Origin: Planctomycetota bacterium
Lineage (GTDB): Bacteria; Planctomycetota; Planctomycetia; Planctomycetales; Planctomycetaceae
DNA length: 45,410 nucleotides
Direction of reading: 5' to 3'
NCBI GenBank assembly: GCA_021781115.1
Contig: JAJXXL010000316.1
Coordinates: 1-45,410 of the forward strand
The notes under the pieces are model-generated. The model was not told the DNA's origin. It worked only from the letters and a program-made list of their open reading frames with translations, and did no database searches. Within the stretch, counting starts at the first letter, position 1, and the number at the start of each line of letters is the position of its first letter. Both the position numbers and the translations under genes were made by a program. This document shows, in pieces, positions 1 to 9,309 of the stretch.

Positions 1-1
1 C

Positions 2-2059
2 ATGGCCCTGGCTGCGGCCAAGGACGAACGCCGCGACAAGGCCCGAATCATGAATCTTGTCAAACGCCTCGAAGACGCGCAGATTCGCGCGGGTGAAAAT
101 GCTGGCACCTGGGGTTACGGGGCGGGCAATTCGCTGGCCCCCAACCTGGGCGGCGATCGCAGCAATGGGCAATTCGCGGTTCTCGGCCTGCACGAAGCGC
201 AGGATGCCGGAATTCCCGTCAGCCTCGATACGCTGCGCCGCGCGCGAGACCACTGGAAATTATGCCAGAACGCCGACGGCGGCTGGGGTTACAGCGGCCG
301 CGCCAACCAAACGAGCAGTGGCAGCATGACTGTTGCGGGAATCTCGACGATGGTCATCACCGAGGCGATGGTGCGGCAGGCCGACAAGGAACTGAACCCT
401 GACGGTTCACCCCGGTGCTGCACCGCCCCCGAACCGGATCAGGCGGTCGAGAACGGCGTCAAATGGCTGGGTAAGAACTTTTCGGTGGGCCACAACCCCC
501 GCGAAAAGACCTGGCTGCTGTACTACTTGTACGGCCTCGAACGCGCCGGCCGGCTCAGCGGGCGGAGGTTCTTCGGCGAAGCCCAGAATCGCCATGACTG
601 GTACCGCGAAGGGGCCGAGTACCTCGTCGAGCGGCAGCTTGTGCAAAACGGCAGTTGGCAGGGGGTGGGCTCGATGGAAAACGACCCCATCGTCGGCACC
701 AGCCTGGCGCTGCTGTTTCTTTCGAAAGGTCTGTCGCCCGTTTTGATCAACAAGCTTGATTACAGCCCCGCCGCAGCGGCGTTTGATGACGGCGGCGAAT
801 GGAATCGGCATCGCAATGACGTCCGCAACCTGACACAAATGATCAGCGGGCTGCCCCAATGGCCCAAACTCATCACCTGGCAGGTCGTGCAACTGAGAGA
901 CGCCACTGTTGATGACCTGCTCCAGGCGCCGGTCTTGTTTCTGAATGGCGAAAATGACCCGAAGTTTTCGCAGCAAGATGCGGCATTGCTCAAGGAATAT
1001 GTGGCCCAGGGCGGGTTCATTTTCGCTGAATCCTGCTGCCAGGGCACGGGGTTTGACCGCGGATTTCGCGATTTGATCAAGCAAATGTACCCCCCCTCCG
1101 AGACGCGGCTGAAGCAGCTCGACCCCGACCACCCGATTTATCGCAGCGAATACCTGCTTGACGCCAGCACGGTCGAACTCTGGGGCTGCGACATCGGCTG
1201 TCGGACGAGTATTGTGTACTCGCCACGCGATCTTTCCTGCCTGTGGGACAAGTGGACCGTGTTCGAAATGCCAAACCGCCCGGCCGTCATGACCAGCATG
1301 ATTACGAAGGCGACCCAGGTGGGCGTGAATGTTGTCGCCTACGCGACGGGTCGCGAACCGCCCACGAACCGGCTCGACCGCCCCCGCGCCCAGGAAATCA
1401 CCACCGAGGGTGACGGCATTCAGCGGGGTCTGCTGGAAATTGCCAAGTTGCGCTATACCGGCTCATGGGATGCGGCACCCCAAGCGCTTCGCAACCTGCT
1501 GTCCGCGCTCAATACGACCGCCGGCGTCGCAACCGCCCATAAGGCCCCGGCGCTAACGCCACTCGACCCCGCCATTTTCAAATACCCGTTGCTTTACATC
1601 CACGGCCGAAACATGTTCCAGATCAGCCCGCAGGAGCGCGACCAGATCCGGAAGTATATCGAGCGTGGCGGCGTGCTTTTCGCCGACGCCTGTTGCGGCG
1701 CCCCGCAGTTCGACAAGGGCTTTCGCCAAATGATTGAGCAAATGTTTCCCGATCATAAGCTCCAGCGCATTCCGCCGACCCACGAAATCTTTACTACCGC
1801 AATCGGCAATGATCTGTCGCGTGTCAAACGCCGCGAACCGGAAGTCAACGACGCCAACGCCGCCCTGAAGGCGACGATTCGCACCGTCGAACCTTACCTC
1901 GAGGGGGTCGAAATGAACGGACGATTCGTTGTGATTTACAGCAAATACGACATCAGTTGCGCCCTGGAGCGCCAAGCGGCGGTTTCCTGCACGGGGTACA
2001 TTCGCGAAGACGCCGTGCGCATCGCCGTGAACATCGTGCTGTACGCCTTGTTGCAATAG
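2..2059 (+). CDS. Toroid (terpenoid cyclase-like) protein with two DUF4159 units, 5' end cut by window
   Basis: The reading frame is open from the first bases, so the ATG at base 2 is probably internal and the true N-terminus (usually a membrane or signal segment) lies outside. Residues about 1-250 look like an alpha/alpha toroid of the prenyltransferase/squalene-cyclase type, with repeated short motifs such as GTWGYG, GGWGYSG and GSWQGVG. Two DUF4159-like units follow: one from about residue 305 (VLFLNGENDP, YVAQGGFIFAESCC, FDRGFRDLI) and one from about 525 (LLYIHGRNMF, YIERGGVLFADACC, FDKGFRQMI). The two clearly match each other, so the C-terminal half is an internal duplication. From memory this architecture is common in planctomycetes; its function is unknown. 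The gene ends 20 bp from the convergent Ycf48-like gene with no obvious terminator between. Confidence 0.8.
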   Translation: MALAAAKDERRDKARIMNLVKRLEDAQIRAGENAGTWGYGAGNSLAPNLGGDRSNGQFAVLGLHEAQDAGIPVSLDTLRRARDHWKLCQNADGGWGYSGRANQTSSGSMTVAGISTMVITEAMVRQADKELNPDGSPRCCTAPEPDQAVENGVKWLGKNFSVGHNPREKTWLLYYLYGLERAGRLSGRRFFGEAQNRHDWYREGAEYLVERQLVQNGSWQGVGSMENDPIVGTSLALLFLSKGLSPVLINKLDYSPAAAAFDDGGEWNRHRNDVRNLTQMISGLPQWPKLITWQVVQLRDATVDDLLQAPVLFLNGENDPKFSQQDAALLKEYVAQGGFIFAESCCQGTGFDRGFRDLIKQMYPPSETRLKQLDPDHPIYRSEYLLDASTVELWGCDIGCRTSIVYSPRDLSCLWDKWTVFEMPNRPAVMTSMITKATQVGVNVVAYATGREPPTNRLDRPRAQEITTEGDGIQRGLLEIAKLRYTGSWDAAPQALRNLLSALNTTAGVATAHKAPALTPLDPAIFKYPLLYIHGRNMFQISPQERDQIRKYIERGGVLFADACCGAPQFDKGFRQMIEQMFPDHKLQRIPPTHEIFTTAIGNDLSRVKRREPEVNDANAALKATIRTVEPYLEGVEMNGRFVVIYSKYDISCALERQAAVSCTGYIREDAVRIAVNIVLYALLQ

Positions 2060-2079
2060 CCCCATTCTGACGGATCCGG

Positions 2080-5000
2080 CTATTCAAATTGCAGAAAGCC
2101 GAAGTTTTCAGGGTGCGGGTTGGCGGCTGCTGGTGGGATCCAGCTTTGAGCGCCGACGGCGGGAATCGCGCGGAATAAGCCGATTGCCCAGACCGTTCGC
2201 GCCGCGGGCGGCGCGGGCGTCAACTCGCGCAGCGGGATTGCCGCTTCGATCTGCCAGTGCGCGTCATCGGCGGCGGCGGCCACGAACCATTGCGGGTTCC
2301 AGTAGGGGTCGTTCCACAAGGATTCGGCCGTGTGCCCGCGCTGATCGACGTCGAACCGGTACCAGGTCGTGTAGTCGCGGTTGGTGTCAATCACGAGCGA
2401 AATGCGATCAAAATCGGCCAAATCTTCATCGTGAGTTCGGCCAGCCTGCGCCGGCGGGTCGTTGCGCACGCCGGGCGCGCGGGGAATGCGGGCTGCAAAA
2501 TACAGGTGCGTTTCGTCGCAGCACAGCAGCGCGTACGGGTGGTCGGGTGCGTCTTCGCCCGCGATTTCCTGGTGCGCCGCTGCCAGGGAAAGTTCCTGGG
2601 CCGCTTGCCAGCACGGTTCGGAGAACTCTCCGTCGAGTACCGGCCGCGTTGTGGTTCGGGCGCACACTGCCATTCGCGCATCGGGAACGCGGTTCGGGTT
2701 CGAAAGCCAAAGCTCATTAGCGGCTGCCTGCGACCAGCCGGCATTGTCGCCCGGCCCCGTGAACCGTTGCAGCATTTCATCGGATTTCAGAAACGCCGAC
2801 TTCTTGCGGTGAATCGCGGCCAGCGGCAACTGAATGGCGGGGCTGCCAAACAGCAGGCTGTCGCGTCGTTCCAGGTCTTCGGCGATTTTAAGCGCACGCG
2901 ATTGCCAGTAGCGGAACCGCTCGCCGAGGCCCGGCAGTTCTTCGTAGCGCGCCGTCACGAGGTCGCTTCGCTCGCCGTTGCCAGACGCCGGAGGAAGATC
3001 GCCCTGAATGAGCGCGGGGCGCTTCCCTTTTTCCTGATCGGCGGCTTGCCGTTGCAACGTTGCGGCTGCCTGTTGAATGCGCTGCGCGATCGGTTCGGGG
3101 TTGACCGTCAGCGACTCACGCCCGATGGCTGGCTGCTTTAACCGGCGCCAGGTCATTTCGTCGCTGCCCCAGCATTGCATCAGCCATTCCTGAGCGCGCA
3201 CGGCCACCGGCTGGTCAGGCCAGCTTTGCAGGATGTGCTCGAACGTCTGCTCGGCAAGTTCCCATTGCCCCGTTGCAAGATATGCATCGGCAAGTTGCGA
3301 AAGCTGCAAGGCCGCCTGCGCCTCGGGAAGGCCGCGTACGCTTTCAGACAACCCCGCGATCAGTTGCGCCGCCTGCCGTGGGTCGGTCAGAAATCGATCG
3401 ACAATCGCCGCAAAGTTTCGCTGTTTGCGTGCCAGGTGTTGACGCGTTTCGAGTTCGGCGTCATCGAATGCAGGCAAATCGCGGCGGGCGGGCGAACCCG
3501 GGGTGATGTACAATCCGGCGAAAAAATCGTCGGGAACCCGCGTGGGCTCGGCGGTCGCGGCGTCAAGGGGTGTCAGTCGATAGGCCTCGCGCAAGGGACG
3601 CGCATCGACGCGGTTCGACAGCACTCCATATGCGGAGGCTGAAAACGATTGCACCGGCTGCTTCAACCGCGGCAAATATGCGAATGGGTCAATATGCACG
3701 TGTCCTGCCGCGCCGGGTGCAGCATGTGTAAACACCCGGGCGACCGACCACGGTTCGAGCCCGCCGACATCGATCTGCTCGCGCAGGCGCGCCGGGTCGG
3801 CGGCCTGCCCGACGGCGCCGAGCACGGCGTCGTTCACCAGTCGGGCGGCGGCGTCGGCCGCCGCGGGTTGATCGACGACGAGCACGCTGGGCCGCCAGGT
3901 GCGCAGCAGGCACACCAACTGCGCTTGCAACGTCTCGTCGAGACGACCTTCGGTGCGCCGGTTCCAGGTGTCGGCGAGTTTCTCTGAATTGCGGTCGAGG
4001 CCGGGAGCGTCGAGCGGCAACTGCCAGCCAATGGCCGCCGCCGAGCCGCCTGCCTGGCTGACCGCTTCGCCAAGCTGCACGTCAAGGTCGGCTAACGCCG
4101 CACCATCGGGGCCAATGTCGCCCCGCGACAGCACGCTGGCGAGTGTGCGGTAGCCCAATTCGCCTGAAATCTGGGCAATGAGATTGAATGAGACACGCCG
4201 GGCGTCGGTGTGCAACGTCATCATGGCCAGCCGCCGCTTGGCTCCGTGCACGGTTTGCCACGATTTGCCGCCGTCCGAGGTACGAAGGATAACTCCCAGC
4301 GCGCCAACGGCCCAACCGTTGTCGTCGGTCGAAAATGCCAGGGCCGACAGCGGCAGCGGTTGCCCCGTCGGTTGCCGTCGCCAGGTTCGGCCCGAATCGG
4401 GTGAGTGCCAGACGCAGCTTCCCGGCCGACCGGCTACCCACACTTTCGGCCCTTGCCGGCACACGGCGTAAAAGTCAAAAATGGACGGAACTTCCGGTGG
4501 CAGCGGTGCGTGCGGCGCCTGCCAGACCAGTCCCGAATTCTCGGTAGTCAGTACCAGCCCGCCATCGCCCGCCAGCCACCCCGTCCCTTCGGCGTCAATT
4601 CGCAGGGCGTGCAGGCCGCGCAGGCCCAGGGGGGCTTGCCGCGAGGCAAGCAGCTTGCCGCCGGCCAGTTGTGCGGTGCGGCCCGTTAACCCGGCGACAG
4701 CACCGCCCTCGAACGAAAAGCAGTCGAACGTGCGCCAGCCCGACGTCGGTGGGCCGGCCAAGTCGCGCCACGTTTGGCCGCCATCGCGCGTGGCCAGCAC
4801 GCCCGTGGGGTGGGCGGAAGTTGCTTCGCCGATAATGTAGCCGTCGTCGGGCGAAAAAAACCGCACTCCGTGCAGGCGGGGAAGTGCCGCAACGGGGTTG
4901 TGCTCGCTGCGTGCCAGCGGGGCGTCTGATTTCGCCGGGGCTGCACCCGGCGGGTTTTCAGGCGGACGATTCTCGACGCGATTCCAGGTGACCCCACCGT

Positions 5001-5379
5001 CTTGAGTATGCAGCAGAACCCCATACGAAACTCGTGTGAAGGGCGTCATTCCGCCCCCTGCAGCCCAGCCGACGCGGCTGGTCAAAAAACAGACGGCGTA
5101 AAGCGGGCAATCGACGCCGCTGGGCTGCAAGTGCCACGATGCGCCTCCGTCGGTGGTGTTCCAGATCACGCCCCGATCGCCCACGGCCCAGCCGATCTTG
5201 CTGCCCACGAACCGCACATCATGCAGTTGCGCGTCATCTTCAAGCGGCGATGGTTCCCGAAATTCGGCGAGCCACGCGGCGCGATCAGGCTCGGCACACA
5301 TCGCCTGAACACCGCACCCCAGCCAAACTGATATGCCCAGCAGCACTAGTCTTCCTTGACCAGTCATCATCATGCTCAT
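2080..5379 (-). CDS. Secreted Ycf48-like protein with degenerate PIG-L-like and CBM9-like domains
   Basis: I start the gene at the ATG at 5379 (MSMMMTGQGRLVLL) rather than the ORF-track start at 5556, because this gives a normal signal peptide with a cleavage site near AMCA/EP and GGGAA lies just upstream; the extra 59 residues look non-coding. The product is 1099 aa. Residues about 45-385 carry Ycf48/BNR-type repeats (GWAVGDRGVIWNTTDGGASW, GWAVGALGVILRTSDGGKSW) that build a beta-propeller. Residues about 385-620 resemble a PIG-L deacetylase fold, but the metal motif HPDD reads HTDA and the downstream DH pair is absent. A TPR-like segment lies around 690-740 (ATGQWELAEQTFEHIL). About 915 to the end resembles a CBM9/DOMON-like beta-sandwich (LDGEFSEPCWQAA). 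It probably acts outside the cytoplasm, binding glycans or partners. The substrate is unknown. Confidence 0.75.
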   Translation of the reverse strand: MSMMMTGQGRLVLLGISVWLGCGVQAMCAEPDRAAWLAEFREPSPLEDDAQLHDVRFVGSKIGWAVGDRGVIWNTTDGGASWHLQPSGVDCPLYAVCFLTSRVGWAAGGGMTPFTRVSYGVLLHTQDGGVTWNRVENRPPENPPGAAPAKSDAPLARSEHNPVAALPRLHGVRFFSPDDGYIIGEATSAHPTGVLATRDGGQTWRDLAGPPTSGWRTFDCFSFEGGAVAGLTGRTAQLAGGKLLASRQAPLGLRGLHALRIDAEGTGWLAGDGGLVLTTENSGLVWQAPHAPLPPEVPSIFDFYAVCRQGPKVWVAGRPGSCVWHSPDSGRTWRRQPTGQPLPLSALAFSTDDNGWAVGALGVILRTSDGGKSWQTVHGAKRRLAMMTLHTDARRVSFNLIAQISGELGYRTLASVLSRGDIGPDGAALADLDVQLGEAVSQAGGSAAAIGWQLPLDAPGLDRNSEKLADTWNRRTEGRLDETLQAQLVCLLRTWRPSVLVVDQPAAADAAARLVNDAVLGAVGQAADPARLREQIDVGGLEPWSVARVFTHAAPGAAGHVHIDPFAYLPRLKQPVQSFSASAYGVLSNRVDARPLREAYRLTPLDAATAEPTRVPDDFFAGLYITPGSPARRDLPAFDDAELETRQHLARKQRNFAAIVDRFLTDPRQAAQLIAGLSESVRGLPEAQAALQLSQLADAYLATGQWELAEQTFEHILQSWPDQPVAVRAQEWLMQCWGSDEMTWRRLKQPAIGRESLTVNPEPIAQRIQQAAATLQRQAADQEKGKRPALIQGDLPPASGNGERSDLVTARYEELPGLGERFRYWQSRALKIAEDLERRDSLLFGSPAIQLPLAAIHRKKSAFLKSDEMLQRFTGPGDNAGWSQAAANELWLSNPNRVPDARMAVCARTTTRPVLDGEFSEPCWQAAQELSLAAAHQEIAGEDAPDHPYALLCCDETHLYFAARIPRAPGVRNDPPAQAGRTHDEDLADFDRISLVIDTNRDYTTWYRFDVDQRGHTAESLWNDPYWNPQWFVAAAADDAHWQIEAAIPLRELTPAPPAARTVWAIGLFRAIPAVGAQSWIPPAAANPHPENFGFLQFE

Positions 5380-5550
5380 GTTCCCGTGCGAAGAATTTAA
5401 CTCCAACCCGTCAAGGCGTACGAATTCTACAGATTCCCCCGTTTCGCGGAAGAACAAGTTGACCGACCCGTCGATTGGTGGTGTTGGGGGGCGAAAACGG
5501 TATGATGTTGAAATGTCGCATACCGGGTCTGACGTTGGAGGTAACGGGTC

Positions 5551-6246
5551 ATGCAAACCTGGCAGTTAAAGCCCGGTCGTTGGCGCTGGATGTTAATCCT
5601 GATCGGCGCAGCAAGGGTGGTTTGCGGGCTGGCGTTGCCCGCCGCAGGCCAGCCGGCCGAACGATTTGAGAAGGAGATTCTCGCATTTGAAGCACAAGAT
5701 CGGCAGCGCCCGCCCACGCCGGGTGGCGTCATGTTTCTTGGCAGTTCCAGCATTCGGCTGTGGAACCTGGCGCAGTCCTTTCCTGAATTGCCGGCGGTAA
5801 ACCGCGGGTTCGGCGGCTCGCACATTGCTGATTCAGTGCGCGTTGCCGAGCGAATCGTCATTCCGCACCAACCGCGGCTGATCGTGTTTTATGCGGGCGA
5901 CAACGACATTGCCGCAGGCAAAACGGCAGATCAGGTTCTGGCCGATTACCAGGTGCTCGTCGAAAAAATTCACGCCCGGCTGCCGAAAACGCACATTGCG
6001 TTCCTGGCGATTAAACCTTGCCCCTCGCGCTGGAAGTTTTACGATGTGCAACGGCAGGCGAATCGGCTGGTCGAGGGGTTTTCGAAAACCGATCGCCGCC
6101 TGGTATTTGTTGACGTTGTCAAACCGATGTTGCAAGACGACGGCACACCGCGTCCTGAGCTGTTCCAGCCCGACAAATTGCACCTCAACCCCACCGGGTA
6201 CAAACTCTGGACGGACATCCTGACTCCCCACCTGGCCTCTCCATGA
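5551..6246 (+). CDS. SGNH/GDSL-family hydrolase, exported
   Basis: The 231-aa product has an N-terminal hydrophobic signal ([20 protein letters not shown]) and all four SGNH sequence blocks: [10 protein letters not shown] (nucleophile Ser), NRGFGG (oxyanion Gly), YAGDND (oxyanion Asn) and [10 protein letters not shown] (Asp/His of the triad). This family hydrolyses esters, often acetyl or acyl groups on carbohydrates or lipids; the substrate cannot be read from sequence. It is divergent from the Ycf48-like gene and overlaps queF by 4 bp (ATGA), so the two are probably co-translated, although no functional link is obvious. Confidence 0.85.
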   Translation: MQTWQLKPGRWRWMLILIGAARVVCGLALPAAGQPAERFEKEILAFEAQDRQRPPTPGGVMFLGSSSIRLWNLAQSFPELPAVNRGFGGSHIADSVRVAERIVIPHQPRLIVFYAGDNDIAAGKTADQVLADYQVLVEKIHARLPKTHIAFLAIKPCPSRWKFYDVQRQANRLVEGFSKTDRRLVFVDVVKPMLQDDGTPRPELFQPDKLHLNPTGYKLWTDILTPHLASP

Positions 6247-6602
6247 GCGACACCTTTCGCAACGAGTTGGAAACGTTTGAAAACCAGTTTCCCAACCGCG
6301 ACTACCTGATTGAAACAGTTTGCCCCGAATTCACGTCGGTCTGCCCCAAGACAGGGCAACCCGATTTCGGCGAGTTGACGATTACCTACATCCCCGATAA
6401 ACGCTGCGTCGAACTCAAGTCGCTGAAGCTGTATTTGCAGCGGTTCCGCAACCACGGTGCGTTTTATGAACATGTCACAAATCGCATCCTCGATGACCTG
6501 GTTGCTGTCTGCGAACCGCGGCAGATGAAAGTCGTGGCGGCGTTTACCCCGCGGGGCGGAATTCGCACAACGGTGACCGCTGAATTCAGTGCGCGAAAAT
6601 AA
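6243..6602 (+). CDS. queF: NADPH-dependent 7-cyano-7-deazaguanine reductase QueF
   Basis: QueF reduces preQ0 to preQ1 in cytosolic queuosine biosynthesis. The 119-aa product has the length of the short, single-domain (type I) enzyme. The catalytic cysteine lies in [14 protein letters not shown], followed by the conserved Asp of the same stretch; the family signature [20 protein letters not shown] contains the substrate-binding Glu and the NADPH-binding region. The start codon overlaps the stop of the SGNH hydrolase gene (ATGA). A tRNA-Tyr(GUA), one natural queuosine acceptor, is encoded later in the window. Confidence 0.95.
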   Translation: MSDTFRNELETFENQFPNRDYLIETVCPEFTSVCPKTGQPDFGELTITYIPDKRCVELKSLKLYLQRFRNHGAFYEHVTNRILDDLVAVCEPRQMKVVAAFTPRGGIRTTVTAEFSARK

Positions 6603-6617
6603 GCGTCGTCCCGTCGT

Positions 6618-6647
6618 TGAAAAACCGCTCGCAAATTCCGTAAGATG
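6618..6647 (+). promoter_or_regulatory. Candidate sigma70-type promoter for the LuxE/LuxC-like pair
   Basis: TTGAAA (5/6 to the -35 consensus) and TAAGAT (4/6 to the -10) are separated by 18 bp in the gap between queF and the LuxE-like gene. It would start transcription about 70 bp before the GTG at 6727. Sequence match only. Confidence 0.4.
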
Positions 6648-6726
6648 AAGCCGGTGGTTGCCGCTGCCAAACTGGCAACCTGACGTCCCGCCCTGCCGTT
6701 CTTTCCTTCGTGGAGCACACCGACCC

Positions 6727-7830
6727 GTGAGTACCATTTCCCCCGCCTTGGCGGCGAAAGTCCAGCAGGCCCGGAGTCAACTCGACGCCCATGTCTGCGA
6801 GACAATCGCTTGGCACTTCCACCCGTCGACCGGTTGCCCGTTCTGGCTCGAAAAGGTCAAAACGCTGGGGTTCGACCCGATTAAGGACATCAAGTGCTTT
6901 GCTGACCTGCAAAAGTTTCCCGAGTTCGAAGACGAATGGCTTCGCGGCGGGCCGGTCAGCCGCTGGATTCCCCAAGGGCTCAAAGGCAAGCCGGTATACG
7001 TGTTCGAAACAGGCGGCACGACGGGCATTCCAAAAAGCCGAGTGCAAATTGAAGACTTTCGTATCGATTACGAAATGTTCAGTCATACGTTGCCCGACGA
7101 GCATTTTCCGAAGGGCAGTAATTGGCTGATGTTGGGGCCTTCAGGCCCCAGGCGGTTGCGGTTGGCGGTCGAACACCTCGCCCAGTACCGAGGTGGGATC
7201 TGCTTTTGCGTCGATCTTGACCCCCGGTGGGTCATTAAATTGATTAAGCGCGGCAACATCAAGGAAATGGAGGCGTATCGCGACCACGTCATCGACCAGG
7301 CGGTCACGATTCTCTCAGCCGGGCATGACATCAAGTGCATGTTCACCACGCCCAAGCTGCTTGAAGCGCTGGCCATGAAACTGATGGAACAGGGGTCGAG
7401 CATCCAGCAGTCGGGCATTACCGGCATTTTTTCGGGTGGCACCGAATTCACGCCGCAGTGGTACCGGTTTGCGATGGAAGAACTCCTCGACGGCGTGTAC
7501 ATGACGCCGACGTACGGCAACACGCTCATGGGGTTGGCCTGCGGCAAGCCGTTCGACCCGGCCGACAATTACAAGATCACCTATTACGCGCCACAGCCGC
7601 GGGCGGTCATTGAAGTTGTCGACTTCAAGGACTACCACCGCCTGGTCGAGTACGGCCAGACGGGGCGCGTGAAACTGACCACGCTGACGAGAGAAACGTT
7701 CATTCCCGGGTTCATGGAGCGCGACGAAGGCGAACGCGAGCTTCCATTTGAGAAGTACCCGTGGGATGGCATCAGCGGGACGCGCCCGTTTCACGAAATC
7801 GCCAAAGCGACGACCGTGGGAGTTTACTGA
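6727..7830 (+). CDS. Adenylate-forming enzyme, LuxE / phenylacetate-CoA ligase-like
   Basis: I place the start at the GTG at 6727 because GTGGAG precedes it at a good distance; the track start at 6658 adds 23 residues of unlikely sequence. The 367-aa product has the nucleotide-binding motif of the ANL superfamily (FETGGTTGIPKS, about residues 95-106) and an aromatic-rich middle (MTPTYGNTLMGLACG) typical of the region that closes over the adenylate. At this length it lacks a full C-terminal CoA-transfer domain, as LuxE acyl-protein synthetases do. It is followed 33 bp later by a LuxC/ALDH-like reductase, which suggests that it activates a carboxylic acid and passes the acyl group to the neighbour. 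A plain phenylacetate-CoA ligase relative is the alternative. The substrate is unknown. Confidence 0.7.
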   Translation: MSTISPALAAKVQQARSQLDAHVCETIAWHFHPSTGCPFWLEKVKTLGFDPIKDIKCFADLQKFPEFEDEWLRGGPVSRWIPQGLKGKPVYVFETGGTTGIPKSRVQIEDFRIDYEMFSHTLPDEHFPKGSNWLMLGPSGPRRLRLAVEHLAQYRGGICFCVDLDPRWVIKLIKRGNIKEMEAYRDHVIDQAVTILSAGHDIKCMFTTPKLLEALAMKLMEQGSSIQQSGITGIFSGGTEFTPQWYRFAMEELLDGVYMTPTYGNTLMGLACGKPFDPADNYKITYYAPQPRAVIEVVDFKDYHRLVEYGQTGRVKLTTLTRETFIPGFMERDEGERELPFEKYPWDGISGTRPFHEIAKATTVGVY

Positions 7831-7863
7831 GAAGCGTGTACACCAACTTTTGAGGAGTCTGCC

Positions 7864-9300
7864 GTGCTCGAAATTCCCGTGCTTCGCTGGGGCAAGTCGT
7901 ATGAAAGCATTGAAAAGCAGGAGGTGGTCCATTTTGAATCGGGCGAAACTTTGGCCCGGGTGCATCAGGCGAACGGCGGCCTGATTCAAATGGACATGCG
8001 GCATTGCTGGCGGGCACGCAATGCGCTTCGCGAGATTCCGATTCGCAAGCTGATTGACATGGCGGCCAAGGCGGGCGACCTGTACCTTAACGCGAAGCTG
8101 CCTCTGGGCAATGGAACACAAACGCCCGAAGAGTTCTGCACAATGCAATCGGCGACCACCGGCTTGCCCGAACACATGTGCGCGAACAACATGAAGAAGA
8201 ACTTCTTCGTGCTCAGCCACATGGAGCAAATTCTCGACGCGCTGACTCGCGGACTGCCGCTCGAAATTCTCACGAACGGCTACGGCACGGAATCGCGTGG
8301 AATCATGCTCAGCTATCAGGCCAACAGCCCGGTGCTGGGCATGGTACTGCCCTCTAATTCGCCCGGCGTGCACACGCTGTGGATGCCGGTCATTCCCATG
8401 CAGATCGGGCTGGTGCTCAAACCCGGCCCCCAGGAACCCTGGACGCCGTATCGCATGGCCGAGGCGTTTTTCCAGGCCGGTGTGCCGCGCGAGGCGATTT
8501 CCATTTACCCCGGCGGCCCCGACGTCGGCGCGGCGGTCATTTCGCATTGCGAACGCACAATGATTTTTGGCGGTTTGCCCACTGTCGAGCGGTATCATGG
8601 CAACCCGCGCGTCCAGGTGCATGGCCCCGGGTTCAGCAAGTTCATTTTTGGCGACGATGAAGTCGACAATTGGGAAAAATACCTCGACCTGATGGTCGAC
8701 AGCGTGCTGATCAACAGCGGTCGGAGCTGCATCAGTTGTTCAGGAATCTGGGCGTCACGGCATGGGCGAGAGATCGCCGATGCGATCGCCCGGCGGATTG
8801 GCCCCGTAGCGCCGCTGCCGATGAAAGACCCAACGGCGGCCCTGGCGGCATTCACCGTGCCCGGTCAGGCCGACGCGATTTCTGCCGAAATTGATGAAGG
8901 CGTGAAATTGCCCGGGGTGACGGAAGTCACCGAGAAGTACCGCAACGGGCCGCGGCTTGTCAAACGCGAGCGGTGCGACTACCTGCGCCCCACCGTGTTG
9001 CACTGCACAAGTTCTGAGCATGCGATTTCTAAAGCCGAATACATGTTTCCGTTCGTGACCGTCGTCGATTGCCCGCAGAACAAAATGCTGGCCTCCATGG
9101 GGCAAACCCTGGTTTGCTCGGCGATTACCAAAGATCCGCAATTGTCGCGGGCCCTGCTCGATGCGCCGTTCATCGACCGGTTAAACATTGGCCCGGTGAA
9201 GACGATCGCGCTGAACTGGCTCCAGCCGCACGAAGGCAACATCGTCGATTTCCTGTTTCGCGCGCGCGCGTTTCAAAACAGCCCGCCGCCGGCGCATTGA
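7864..9300 (+). CDS. Aldehyde dehydrogenase-superfamily acyl reductase, LuxC-like
   Basis: The 478-aa product has the length and layout of LuxC-type fatty acyl reductases: an N-terminal helical part, a Rossmann region (SPVLGMVLPSNSPGVHTLW, FGGLPTVERY) and a catalytic-cysteine segment NSGRSCISCSG with Cys289 and Cys292 as candidate nucleophiles. It starts at a GTG behind a strong GAGGAG and sits 33 bp after the LuxE-like gene, so the two are almost certainly one operon. Known LuxC/LuxE pairs reduce fatty acids to aldehydes using ATP and NADPH; no luciferase (luxAB) or thioesterase (luxD) gene is nearby. It could instead be an ordinary ALDH oxidising an aldehyde. The stop is only 9 bp from the stop of the convergent ATP-grasp gene. 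Confidence 0.7.
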   Translation: MLEIPVLRWGKSYESIEKQEVVHFESGETLARVHQANGGLIQMDMRHCWRARNALREIPIRKLIDMAAKAGDLYLNAKLPLGNGTQTPEEFCTMQSATTGLPEHMCANNMKKNFFVLSHMEQILDALTRGLPLEILTNGYGTESRGIMLSYQANSPVLGMVLPSNSPGVHTLWMPVIPMQIGLVLKPGPQEPWTPYRMAEAFFQAGVPREAISIYPGGPDVGAAVISHCERTMIFGGLPTVERYHGNPRVQVHGPGFSKFIFGDDEVDNWEKYLDLMVDSVLINSGRSCISCSGIWASRHGREIADAIARRIGPVAPLPMKDPTAALAAFTVPGQADAISAEIDEGVKLPGVTEVTEKYRNGPRLVKRERCDYLRPTVLHCTSSEHAISKAEYMFPFVTVVDCPQNKMLASMGQTLVCSAITKDPQLSRALLDAPFIDRLNIGPVKTIALNWLQPHEGNIVDFLFRARAFQNSPPPAH

Positions 9301-9309
9301 ACGGCCGCT

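Noticed and set aside
7315-8622. 435-aa minus-strand ORF
   Set aside because: Antisense shadow of the LuxE/LuxC-like genes, spanning the gap between them.
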